The position numbers were made by a program, and so were the translations under genes. 23,858 bases of DNA from JBBIRM01 sp037441765. Lineage in GTDB: Bacteria > Desulfobacterota > BSN033 > UBA1163. Under the pieces are notes generated by a model that searched no databases, was not told the DNA's origin, and saw only the letters and a list, made by a program, of their open reading frames with translations. Shown in pieces: positions 16,716 through 23,858 of this stretch. The stretch lies in assembly GCA_037441765.1 (NCBI GenBank), contig JBBIRM010000028.1, forward strand, positions 1-23,858, written 5' to 3'. Position 1 is the first letter of the stretch; each line of letters opens with the position of its first letter.

Positions 16716-17474
16716 TCACCCTTCCACCTCTGTTCCAAGATATGCCCTCTGGACTTCTTCTTCAGCCATCGCTTCTTTGGGAGGACCATCAGCAATCTTT
16801 CGACCGAAATTCAAAACAATAACCCGGTCTGCCACCCGAAAGAGTTCCTTGAGGCGATGCTCAACCATCATGATGGTCAGACCTTCCCGATTAAACTTTT
16901 CAATCAAGGGAAGGGTTGCAGCCACCTCCGACATTGTCATTCCCGAAAATAGTTCATCGAGGATCAGTAAATCAGGTCGAAGTGCCATGCACCGAGCAAG
17001 GTCAAGCCTTTTTAAATAACCGTGGGGGAGACTTCCAGCAGTCTTATAGGGGACTAAAGAATCACGCTCAAACCCAAAATCATCAAGAAGGTCTATCGCC
17101 ATATCATACCTTTCTCAAAACTTCCCTCACCCCAATTTCTTCTCCCTTGGTGAATAGAGTCGGAGGAAGAGGTTTTAGAAGGCTGGATTTTAATGGAAGG
17201 CCCTGACCATCTGAAAACTACGAGCAATACCAAGACAGGCGATCCTATAAGGCGGATGGTTGGTAATATCCCTTTGGAGATATAAGATTCTGCCCGATGT
17301 TGGCTTAACAAAGCCTGTGATCAAATTAATCAGGGTTGTCTTTCCAGAACCATTAGGTCCAATCAGTCCAAGAAATTCTCCTCGTCGGAGTTCAAAACTG
17401 ACCTGATCGACTGCCACCACTCCACCAAAACGCTTCGTTAAATTTTCAACTCGTAAGATCACCTCTTCTGACAT
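16716..17474 (-). pseudogene. livG: LivG-like ABC ATPase interrupted by four in-frame stop codons
   Basis: The frame from ATG 17474 to TGA 16716 spans 252 codons, the normal LivG length, but carries TAA at 17190-17192, TAA at 17175-17177, TGA at 17127-17129 and TGA at 17115-17117. Both sides are well preserved. Upstream are Walker A GPNGSGKTT and GIARSFQMVRAFH; downstream are ERYDMAIDLLDDFGFERDS, LPHGYLKRLDLARC (in the signature position, without SGGQ), LLILDELFSG (Walker B without the usual Pro) and MMVEHRL. Read through the stops, the middle gives NLFLRLYSPREKKLG, which fits the family, so no indel is needed. Each TGA is one base from GGA (Gly) and the second TAA one base from GAA/AAA. The gene starts one base after the livM stop. 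As read it yields only a 94-residue fragment; a true pseudogene, an assembly error or recoding are the options. Confidence 0.75.
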
Positions 17475-17475
17475 C

Positions 17476-18489
17476 TTAAATACTTACTATCCTCTCAAAT
17501 TGATGATACTTTCTTTCGAGGTAATGAAATATCCCCTCGGGTAAGATCGCCAAGGCACCAATTAATATCAAACTATAGAGGGCTATCCTTAACCCTCCAA
17601 GGGCTCGAAGTGCTTCTGAAAGGGGAACCAGGATAAATGTACCCAGCACAGAACCTGCAAAATTTCCAGGCCCTCCCAGGACTGCTCCTGCAAGTGGAAG
17701 AATGGTATTGTCGAGGGCAAAATCTGACCTTCCAACAAATTGATAATAATGAGTCATTAATGCCCCTGCGAAACAACCCACCGCACCTGCGATAAAGATG
17801 GTCTGCGCTTTATACCAATATATATTAATACCTCCAGCCATCACTACCCGATCGTCCTCTCTAATCCCCCTCAAAACAAACCCATAATCTTCATGAATAA
17901 GCCTCCTAAATCCAAAAAGGCATAGGATGACCGCTAATATAGCGGTGTAGACCGCTAACCAATGGTTGGGAAAAGGGGTAAGAGAAAGTAGACCATGAGT
18001 GCCTCCTAAGATTTCGAGGGTCTCAATCAGATGATCGAATAGTAAAGGGAGGATCAAAGTCACCATTGAAAAATAGACTCCTCTCAATCTTAAAACAGGG
18101 ATGAGAAGGAGAGTACAGATAAAGGAACCCCCTAAGGTGGCAACAGGAACCGTTAAAATTATAGGCCACTTCAGATAGTAATTAAATCCCCCTGCCACAT
18201 AAGAGCCAACCCCAAAGAAAAGTGCCTGTCCCAGGGAGATCAATCCCACAGAGGCCATAAGTTCCCAACTTAAGGCAAGAAGGGCAAATGTACATGAATA
18301 GAAAAGGACCTTACCCCAGTAACCCCCTCCAACTGCAATGGGAAAGAAAAGGAGGAGAGAAATAGGCAGAATTCGAGGAAGCAAAATATATATCATCTCC
18401 CGATATGAAGAAAGCATATAGATAGTATCGCTTCTCGCCTTTATGCCTCGATCAATTCTTTCTTTTCGATATCGGTAGGGTTCAACCAT
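17476..18489 (-). CDS. livM: branched-chain-type ABC transporter permease (LivM-like)
   Basis: The 337-residue multi-spanning membrane protein carries LivM landmarks: SLGQALFFGVGSYVAGG, the RGIREDDRVVMAGGINIYWYK loop that contacts the ATPase, and GGPGNFAGSVLGTFILVPLSEALRALGG with PEGIFHYL near the end. It pairs with LivH to form the inner-membrane channel. The ATG at 18489 follows the livH stop by one base (TAA-G-ATG), which suggests coupled translation. The first ~25 residues are hydrophilic and basic (RYRKERIDRGIKARS), longer than typical; an internal ATG (codon 26, MLSSYREM) is an alternative start. Ends one base before livG. Confidence 0.92.
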   Translation of the reverse strand: MVEPYRYRKERIDRGIKARSDTIYMLSSYREMIYILLPRILPISLLLFFPIAVGGGYWGKVLFYSCTFALLALSWELMASVGLISLGQALFFGVGSYVAGGFNYYLKWPIILTVPVATLGGSFICTLLLIPVLRLRGVYFSMVTLILPLLFDHLIETLEILGGTHGLLSLTPFPNHWLAVYTAILAVILCLFGFRRLIHEDYGFVLRGIREDDRVVMAGGINIYWYKAQTIFIAGAVGCFAGALMTHYYQFVGRSDFALDNTILPLAGAVLGGPGNFAGSVLGTFILVPLSEALRALGGLRIALYSLILIGALAILPEGIFHYLERKYHQFERIVSI

Positions 18490-18490
18490 C

Positions 18491-19357
18491 TTAAACTCTC
18501 TCTTCTAACTCTTTATATTTGCCAAAGATTCCTGATGGCTTCACTGTTAGGATTACCAAAATCGCTATAAGTGTTACCACAGTCTGCCATTGAGCTTTAA
18601 AAAAGGTAGCAACAATGATCTGCCCAAAGCCAAGGATAATGCTTGCCACAAGAATACCAGGTACACTTTCCAATCCGCCCACAATCCCCACCGCCAAGGC
18701 TGAAATCAGAATATCATATCCTATCTGAGTATCAATGGAGCCAAGAGGTAAAATGACCAATCCAGCAATGACAGCAAGGGCAGAGCCAAAGGATAAACTG
18801 AGAGCAGCAGTCCAGTCCGAATCGATCCCTAAGGAGATTGCTGTCCTTTCATTCTGGGAAATAGCCCTGAAGGAAAGACCAATATTTGTCCTGTGAATAA
18901 AAAGGTAGAGGAAAATGATCAGGCCAATCCCAATGCCTACCAGAAAGATCCTCTGGAAATCTACCCAACTATTTCCTATCTGGACACTCCCTTTAATAAA
19001 TTCAGGAAGAACATAGGTGAAACCAGAAAAACCCAAATATCTCAAAACTTCAATAATCACAATGGCTGTTGCCAGGGTTGCAATCACTTCATTGATTGCC
19101 AATCCCCTGAGACGTAGCATCAGTCCCCAGTATAAAAAAAAGCCAAAGAGACCAACCGCAACAATGGAAATTATTGCTGAAAGAAAATATGGAACACCCA
19201 GATGGTTCATAAAAACCCAGGTTAGGATGCCTCCGAGAAGATAGAAGGCGCCATGTGCAAAATTTGCCAATCCACTGATGCCAAAGGTAAGGCTAAATCC
19301 GAGAGCAATTAGGGTTAAGGTGACACTATTGGTAATCCCATAGATTATAATTTCCAT
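18491..19357 (-). CDS. livH: branched-chain-type ABC transporter permease (LivH-like)
   Basis: The 288-residue membrane protein begins directly with a hydrophobic segment and has the LivH landmarks: LTFGISGLANFAHGAFYLLGG, GLSFRAISQNERTAISLGID (the ATPase-contacting loop) and VGIVGGLESVPGILVASIILG near the C-terminus, then VILTVKPSGIFGK. A GGAGG site precedes the ATG by about 11 nt. It is separated from the binding-protein gene by an 86-bp gap filled by a strong stem-loop (19391-19442), which is a common way to keep permease levels below binding-protein levels. Substrate unassigned. Confidence 0.93.
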   Translation of the reverse strand: MEIIIYGITNSVTLTLIALGFSLTFGISGLANFAHGAFYLLGGILTWVFMNHLGVPYFLSAIISIVAVGLFGFFLYWGLMLRLRGLAINEVIATLATAIVIIEVLRYLGFSGFTYVLPEFIKGSVQIGNSWVDFQRIFLVGIGIGLIIFLYLFIHRTNIGLSFRAISQNERTAISLGIDSDWTAALSLSFGSALAVIAGLVILPLGSIDTQIGYDILISALAVGIVGGLESVPGILVASIILGFGQIIVATFFKAQWQTVVTLIAILVILTVKPSGIFGKYKELEERV

Positions 19358-19390
19358 CGGGTTTTAAACCTCCAAAATCATAAAAAATTA

Positions 19391-19442
19391 ATAACCCCCC
19401 TAAATTTCCCCTCTGGTAAAGAGGGGGAAAGGGGGGGTTATA
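19391..19442 (-). terminator. long GC-rich stem-loop between binding protein and permease genes
   Basis: ATAACCCCCC-TAAA-TTTCCCCTCT pairs with AGAGGGGGAAA-GGGGGGGTTAT around a GGTAA loop. On the minus strand the stem is followed by TTATTAATTTTTTATG. It resembles a partial terminator or mRNA-stabilising structure, and its composition also resembles dispersed C-rich/G-rich palindromes seen in many genomes. Confidence 0.6.
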
Positions 19443-19443
19443 T

Positions 19444-20721
19444 TTACTTCATCCATGGGGCCAATTCAACTTTTCCCTCAGCAACAAGGTTGGGATAGAT
19501 GGGCACCATTTTCCCTCCTCTCCATTGGTAGGAGACAATAATTGAACTCTCCTTTGGATTCCCATCGAAGACCTGTTGATGAGTGGATTTGTCAAACTTT
19601 ATTCTCCCAGAAACACCCATCATATCAGTAGTCTCAATAAAGGTTACAAACTTATCAGGATTCTTTGAGGGAACAAACCCTGCCCGTTCAATTGCGTCCT
19701 TCAGGATGTAGACAGCATCATATGCTGAAGAGACCACTCTGGGATCATCCATTAATGGATACTTCTTTTCTTTCCAGCGATTGTGAAATTCGATCGATTT
19801 CGGAAGGGCTTTCACTGGAGCAGCGGTTCCCCCTGGAAATGGCATTACAAGGACATAATCGAGATCCTCTCCATAGGTAGCCCAGGCCTTCGGAGATGTC
19901 ACCACTGCAAAATCGAGGAAGAGCATTGTAGGGATCCTCATCGATTTCCATTGCTTGAAACAGACAGGAAGGGTTGGCATATCTCCTACCACATAGAGCA
20001 ACTGAGCGCCAGATGCCTTGGCCTTGGAAAGAACAGGGGAGAAATCGTTCGTTCCAACAGCCACGGGCTCATAACCTAAGGACTTCCATCCAAAACCCTC
20101 CAAGGCCTTCTTGGCTGCATCAGCAGCTGCCCTTGCCCACAGGGTGTCCTGAGCGATTATAAAAAACTTTTCATATTTAAATTGGGTTCTTAAGGAATCC
20201 ATTGTCTTTGCTGCATTAGTTCCTACATGGATAGAGTTGGTGGTCGCCCGAAACCAGTATTTATACTTTTCTGGATCACCTTTAAAGATCTCTATAAGTT
20301 TTGGTGTTTGAGCAATGGTCTGTAGTGTGATAATTTTGTACTTTGCAATTAAATCCATGGTGGCTACCATTGCCTCTGAGCGGAAAGGGGCCACAACGAT
20401 AGCATCTGGTTTTTCCTCAGTGATTAGTTTGTCCACTGCCATTAGGGCAGACTGGACAGGCGTCCCGGGTTCTCCACATCGGGTATCAGCAGTCACCAGC
20501 TTGAGAGGACGTTTTATTCCTTCCTCTTTCACAAAGATACCCCCCTTTGCGTTAATCTCATCCATCGCCATCTCCACTGCAAGTTTCCCGGATTTACAAA
20601 GGGGTTGAAAAAAGGAAGTTGGGAGCCCTAAGACAATTGGCTTCTCAGCAGCCAGAACTCCAACCGAGGGTAAAAAAGTACCAATAACCAACAAGACAGA
20701 AAAAAAGGCTATTTTTTTCAT
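19444..20721 (-). CDS. ABC transporter periplasmic substrate-binding protein (Liv-type)
   Basis: The 425-residue protein has a clear signal peptide (MKKIAFFSVLLVIGTFLPSV, cleavage near VLA-AE) and then a type-1 periplasmic binding fold of the Leu/Ile/Val-receptor family: IVLGLPTSFFQPLCKSGKLA, the AVEMAMDEINAKGGI helix-loop, and LITEEKPDAIVVAP. It would deliver substrate to LivHM. ATG at 20721 is chosen because it starts the signal peptide and has GGAGGTGA at 20726-20733; the frame is open to 20817, but the upstream 32 codons are hydrophilic and run through a terminator-like hairpin. It heads the operon livH-livM-livG-livF-ligase-ligase. The linked ligases suggest that the ligand is an organic acid rather than an amino acid (inference). 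Confidence 0.92.
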   Translation of the reverse strand: MKKIAFFSVLLVIGTFLPSVGVLAAEKPIVLGLPTSFFQPLCKSGKLAVEMAMDEINAKGGIFVKEEGIKRPLKLVTADTRCGEPGTPVQSALMAVDKLITEEKPDAIVVAPFRSEAMVATMDLIAKYKIITLQTIAQTPKLIEIFKGDPEKYKYWFRATTNSIHVGTNAAKTMDSLRTQFKYEKFFIIAQDTLWARAAADAAKKALEGFGWKSLGYEPVAVGTNDFSPVLSKAKASGAQLLYVVGDMPTLPVCFKQWKSMRIPTMLFLDFAVVTSPKAWATYGEDLDYVLVMPFPGGTAAPVKALPKSIEFHNRWKEKKYPLMDDPRVVSSAYDAVYILKDAIERAGFVPSKNPDKFVTFIETTDMMGVSGRIKFDKSTHQQVFDGNPKESSIIVSYQWRGGKMVPIYPNLVAEGKVELAPWMK

Positions 20722-20746
20722 AATTTCACCTCCAGAAAGGATTTTC

Positions 20747-20765
20747 AAAAAAGGGGATTCTCCCC
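20747..20765 (-). terminator. attenuator-like hairpin in the liv operon leader
   Basis: On the minus strand GGGGA-GAA-TCCCC is followed at once by TTTTTT, the form of a short intrinsic terminator. It lies inside the predicted leader, after the promoter at 20808-20836 and before the ATG at 20721. A second GGGGA at 20774-20778 could pair with the same TCCCC as an alternative fold. Confidence 0.5.
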
Positions 20766-20807
20766 ACCCTTTATCCCCACCTCCTTTCTCATTGGAATGG
20801 TGGAACA

Positions 20808-20836
20808 TTTTTATCAATTTAGGTAGAAGTTGTCAA
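20808..20836 (-). promoter_or_regulatory. sigma-70-like promoter of the liv operon
   Basis: A perfect TTGACA (20831-20836), 17 nt, then TAAAAA (20808-20813, four of six) on the minus strand. The start would be near 20801, with a leader of about 80 nt containing the hairpin at 20753-20765. It lies 34 bp beyond the end of the MEMO-family gene. Confidence 0.55.
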
Positions 20837-20869
20837 TGGATAAAAAAGGTCTACCATCAAATGCAGAGA

Positions 20870-21718
20870 TTAATAAACAATTCCAGCGTATCCCACAAAA
20901 CTATCATCAGGCATGATATCATAACTGGTATAGTAATCAATAAGGATTCCCTTCTCCACCCCCAAGGTCTTACAGGTTGAAATGGCAGAGACAGCAGCAC
21001 CTCCACTGCATGCGCTATCATTTTCTAATGAATGTTTAATAATCCCTTCAACATCCATTTTTAATGCCCGCTCTATAAATCCCTTATCATTCTCATTCTT
21101 CACCCACTCCACAGAGGCATTCCCGGTTCCTTTTATCAGAAAACCATAATTAGGACCATAATGCGTAAGATCGGTTGAACCAATGGCAAGGATAGAAACT
21201 CCCTCTTTCCTCGCAATCTCTGCCACCTCTCTTCCAACTGCTTCTGCCTTTAAGGAGATTGGTGAGCGGAGAGCCAGAAGTCTTGCTTCTGGGAAAAAGT
21301 ATTTCACCATGGGCAAGTGAACCTCGATGGTGTTATCTCCACTGCTTGGACTCTCCTTCACCAAATCCATCCTTTTCATCAGGCTCTTTACAAATTCTGT
21401 ATGAATCTCAATATCTCCCAATGGAGTCTCCCAGACCTCCTCGGTTACGATTCGAGGATGGTCTTCGGCTCCGAGGTGACCTCCATAGAGAACGATCAAA
21501 TCTAAACCGCCCCTCATCTTTTTTAGATAATAGAATACCCTTGCGGAAAGCCTTCCTGAAAAGTACCAACCCGCATGTGGGACAATCCCTCCAAATCCCC
21601 TGGTGGGAGGGATTTGAGAGGTAGTCCATCCCTCTAAATAAAACTCTATCTCTCTCTGACATTCCTTCTTATCCACAGGATACCAGCCTCTTGGCAATGC
21701 TCTCTTCCTTCGACCCAT
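20870..21718 (-). CDS. MEMO-family protein (AmmeMemoRadiSam system protein B)
   Basis: The 282-residue protein matches the MEMO1/AmmeMemoRadiSam B family. The metal/active-site set at the positions of human MEMO1 is present: His48 (PHAGW), His81 (YGGHLG), His186 (STDLTHYG) and Cys237 (DSACSGGAA), and EVHLP (His134) is also conserved. In bacteria and archaea this protein is often encoded with AMMECR1 and a radical-SAM enzyme; neither partner is in the window. Eukaryotic MEMO1 binds iron or copper; the bacterial role is not established. A GGAGGTG site 6 nt upstream fixes the start. It follows argS by 30 bp and is probably co-transcribed with it. No signal peptide; cytoplasmic. Confidence 0.9.
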   Translation of the reverse strand: MGRRKRALPRGWYPVDKKECQREIEFYLEGWTTSQIPPTRGFGGIVPHAGWYFSGRLSARVFYYLKKMRGGLDLIVLYGGHLGAEDHPRIVTEEVWETPLGDIEIHTEFVKSLMKRMDLVKESPSSGDNTIEVHLPMVKYFFPEARLLALRSPISLKAEAVGREVAEIARKEGVSILAIGSTDLTHYGPNYGFLIKGTGNASVEWVKNENDKGFIERALKMDVEGIIKHSLENDSACSGGAAVSAISTCKTLGVEKGILIDYYTSYDIMPDDSFVGYAGIVY

Positions 21719-21748
21719 AAACTACACCTCCATTCTGGCTAAACGTCT

Positions 21749-23710
21749 TTATATCTTTTGAAGCGTAGGCATTCCCATTAGTCTTAATGTATTTGCCATT
21801 ACGATTTGAAATGCCTTTACCAAAGAGAGACGGAAGGTTTGAAGGTTCTTATCTTTAAGATGAATGAATTGAACCTGACTATTGGCACCAGGATCAGGAT
21901 GCTCATAAAAGTTGGTAAAGGCAGTAGCAAGGTCAAATCCATATTCGGCTAATTGGGAAACCCTGAGATTATCACCTGTTCGGTTCACCACTTGAGGGAA
22001 CCTGGAAAGTACTTCAAGAAGGTCTTTCTCTGTCTGGGTGAGTTGAGGTGGGAGGCAATCCTTGCTCCATTGATAATGGAGTCTTCGCTCTTCTGCTTTT
22101 CTCAAAATACTACAGGCTCGTGCGTGGGCATATTCAAGGTAGATCCCTGTATCCCCGGTTGTCTTTAAGGCCTCATCGAAATCGAAAACGATCTGGCTTT
22201 CGAGAGTAAATTTCAGCAAATAGTAGCGAATGGCTGAAGAGGCAAGCATGGAAGCAACATTTTCCTCCAATGGATGATCTGCCTTCTCGATTACCTTCTT
22301 TTTCACCATCTGAATGAAATCTTTCGCCTTCACCCCTGTTCCCAACCTCCCTGACATGGCAACAGACTTTTTCTCATCGACTTCCCCACCACCGAGGAGC
22401 CGAGCAGCCTGGGCAGAGAGGTTCACCACTTCATAGGCAAGATGGATAGATTTCTCAGCCTGCTCCTTAAATCCCATCTGACGAAGGCATTCTATTACCA
22501 CTTGTTGAGTATAACTTTGCCTGGTGTCAATTACATTGATCACCACATCCGCATGACCAAACCTCTTAGAAAGTTTTTCCCCGGGTTGACCATCCCTGGC
22601 AGTCGTCCAGAGCAATTGGCCATTTGGTTGAGGGCCCAGTGATTTGTATAAAAAGTCCTCCTTTATAAGGCCGAATTTCCATAGCTGATAAGCGATATCT
22701 TTTCCTGTATAGGTGACACTTCCATTTGAGCGAACCAATACCTTGTCAAGACTCTTTACCCCCTCGTCTGTCTCAACCGTGCCTCCCAATGGAACAATCC
22801 AGCATCCTGCATTTGGTCCTTCTTTTTCATATCGAATGGCCCCTCTTTCTCTCAGGAGTTCAAAGGTTGCCTTCCAGAAGCCCCTCGATATAATATCTGA
22901 CTCCCAATTTAGAAGATCATAAAATACTGAAAGCTGAGCCACTGTCTCAAGGTGTGTCTGAACAATTTTTTCTGTCAGTTCTTTGGCAAAAGAGGCGATT
23001 GGAGGAAGACCGCTTTCAATCTTATGAAGAACATCCTCCCTCTTCCTTGCTAAATTTGAATCCTTCTCGATCTCGCTCTGAAACCGCGCATAGAGATCCC
23101 AGCAGAAATAGTCAATAGGCACTCCCTCTGGAATCTTTTCCCATATCAAATTAAACCCCTCCCATTCCTCCTGGTAGAAGGGAGGATCAAGATATAGAAG
23201 CGCTGTCACCACATCCACTACCTGAAGGCCTGTATCATCGATGTAATTACAGACCTCTGTTGGAAATCCGAGCCATTGATAAATCCTAAAAATTGAATCT
23301 CCCAGAACTGCATTCCTGAGATGGCCAATATGCATCCAAATATTCGTATTGAAACTCGTAAGTTATATAAAAACCTTTAGTTTTGGCTGGGCAGATTGCT
23401 TTCCAAAATTCTCCCCTTCTTGAATTATCCGAGGGATGAGATTTTGAGCCAACCCCAACCAATCCACTTTGAAGTTAATGTAGCCAGGGGCTGAAACTGT
23501 TACCCCCTGGATAAATGGTGGTAGGTTCTGTCCTAATTTTTCTGCTATTTCATTAGCGATCTCCATGGGAGACTTTCTCTTCTCTCTTGCCATGGATAAA
23601 CATACTGCACTTGAGAGATCTCCCCACTGGCGATTCGGGGGGATATTGACGGGAATATCTTCTATTCTCAACAGTCCTTTCAGAGCATCTCGAACCCCTT
23701 CAATGATCAT
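21749..23710 (-). pseudogene. argS: arginyl-tRNA synthetase interrupted by an in-frame stop before HIGH
   Basis: A single frame of 653 codons encodes an ArgRS: N-terminal Arg-tRNA recognition domain (about 1-105, ending PKLKVFI), then MHIGHLRNAVLGDSI (HIGH motif), NYIDDTG, GEKLSKRFGH (KMSKS loop), SGRLGTGVKAKDF, and the anticodon-binding C-terminal domain ending in LRLMGMP. TAA at 23363-23365 splits it. Read in frame, the codons between give *LTSFNTNIW before MHIGH, where thermophilic ArgRS has EHTSVNPNKE. So six of ten positions of a highly conserved segment are changed, one to a stop, with no shift of frame. ATG 23335 has no ribosome site, so a separate second start is unlikely. ArgRS is essential, so either an intact copy lies elsewhere or this is an assembly/sequencing problem. 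The promoter at 23736-23765 drives it, and the MEMO gene follows. Confidence 0.82.
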
Positions 23711-23735
23711 CTTCTATTACCTTCTTGCCTGTTCA

Positions 23736-23765
23736 ATTATTAAGAAGATAGAAGAGAAAAGTCAA
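23736..23765 (-). promoter_or_regulatory. sigma-70-like promoter of argS
   Basis: TTGACT (23760-23765; five of six), 18 nt, then AATAAT (23736-23741; five of six) on the minus strand. The start would be near 23729, 18-20 nt before the argS ATG, leaving room for AAGAAGG (23720-23726) as ribosome site. Confidence 0.55.
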
Positions 23766-23858
23766 GAAATTAAAAGGAGATTTCTTAAAAAGTCCTTGAT
23801 AGGCTGGGGAGGTAGGGTTCCAAACCCTTCGAATGCGGGCGTTGAGAAGTTAATTTGC

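Noticed and set aside
16661..16795. LivF extended upstream to 16795
   Set aside because: This would overlap livG by 80 bp and add a basic tail absent from LivF proteins; MLEVKNL is the normal opening.
17100..17192. livG broken by two compensating frameshifts (middle read as LKSSLLKPLPPTLFTKGEEIG)
   Set aside because: The outer parts share one frame and total length is normal. The in-frame reading fits the family better, so substitutions explain it more simply than paired indels, though not excluded.
16716..17474. Genetic-code change (TGA read as glycine) to explain livG
   Set aside because: TGA ends livG itself and the YCF48-like gene at 2641, and two of the four internal stops are TAA.
20722..20817. 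Binding-protein gene extended to an in-frame start at 20817
   Set aside because: The extra residues are hydrophilic and would bury the signal peptide, and the strong ribosome site lies directly before 20721.
23814..23828. AGGGTT-CCA-AACCC hairpin near the window end as part of a tRNA
   Set aside because: It looks like a T-arm only superficially; no acceptor, D or anticodon arm could be found around it.

Overview
The window looks like a chromosomal segment of an anaerobic, strictly unidirectional catabolic region, most likely from a Desulfobacterota (deltaproteobacterial) organism or a metagenome-assembled genome close to them. That placement is an inference from gene content: a tungsten-type aldehyde:ferredoxin oxidoreductase, several acyl-CoA ligases, a Liv-type ABC importer coupled to acyl-CoA ligases, a sigma-54 activator, an asymmetric RND/MMPL exporter beside a YCF48-like propeller, and an AmmeMemoRadiSam B (MEMO) protein. 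Every credible gene is on the minus strand, so transcription runs from high to low coordinates.

Layout in transcription order. (1) 23765-20870: a sigma-70-like promoter, argS (broken by one in-frame TAA just before the HIGH motif) and a MEMO-family gene. (2) 20836-12738: a promoter plus an attenuator-like hairpin, then a substrate-binding protein, LivH and LivM permeases, LivG ATPase (four in-frame stops inside 78 bp), LivF ATPase and two tightly coupled AMP-forming ligases. This looks like one operon for import and CoA activation of an organic acid. (3) 12690-10652: a GAF-PAS-AAA+-Fis sigma-54 activator with its own promoter. (4) 10651-9370: a 1.3-kb regulatory and decay zone. It holds two palindromes suitable as upstream activator sites, a good -24/-12 sigma-54 promoter facing downstream, copies of a REP-like palindromic repeat, and a decayed YtcJ-type amidohydrolase that keeps only its N- and C-terminal ends. 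(5) 9369-70: a second operon-like run of Rossmann-fold (saccharopine dehydrogenase-like) protein, SCP-2-like protein, aldehyde:ferredoxin oxidoreductase, AMP-forming ligase, secreted BNR/YCF48 propeller and RND exporter.

Working model (inference): a hydrophobic or aromatic carboxylic acid or aldehyde is imported, oxidised by the tungsten enzyme, activated to a CoA thioester and handled by the SCP-2-like and Rossmann proteins. The RND/YCF48 pair would act in envelope transport. The sigma-54 activator probably controls the downstream operon through the -24/-12 promoter beside it. The substrate cannot be read from the sequence.

The most unusual signal is that two otherwise well-preserved genes (livG and argS) carry short, dense patches of substitutions, including stops, with no net change of frame. 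The amidohydrolase remnant likewise stays in one frame on both sides of a large internal deletion. I saw no tRNA, rRNA, CRISPR array, transposase or phage gene.
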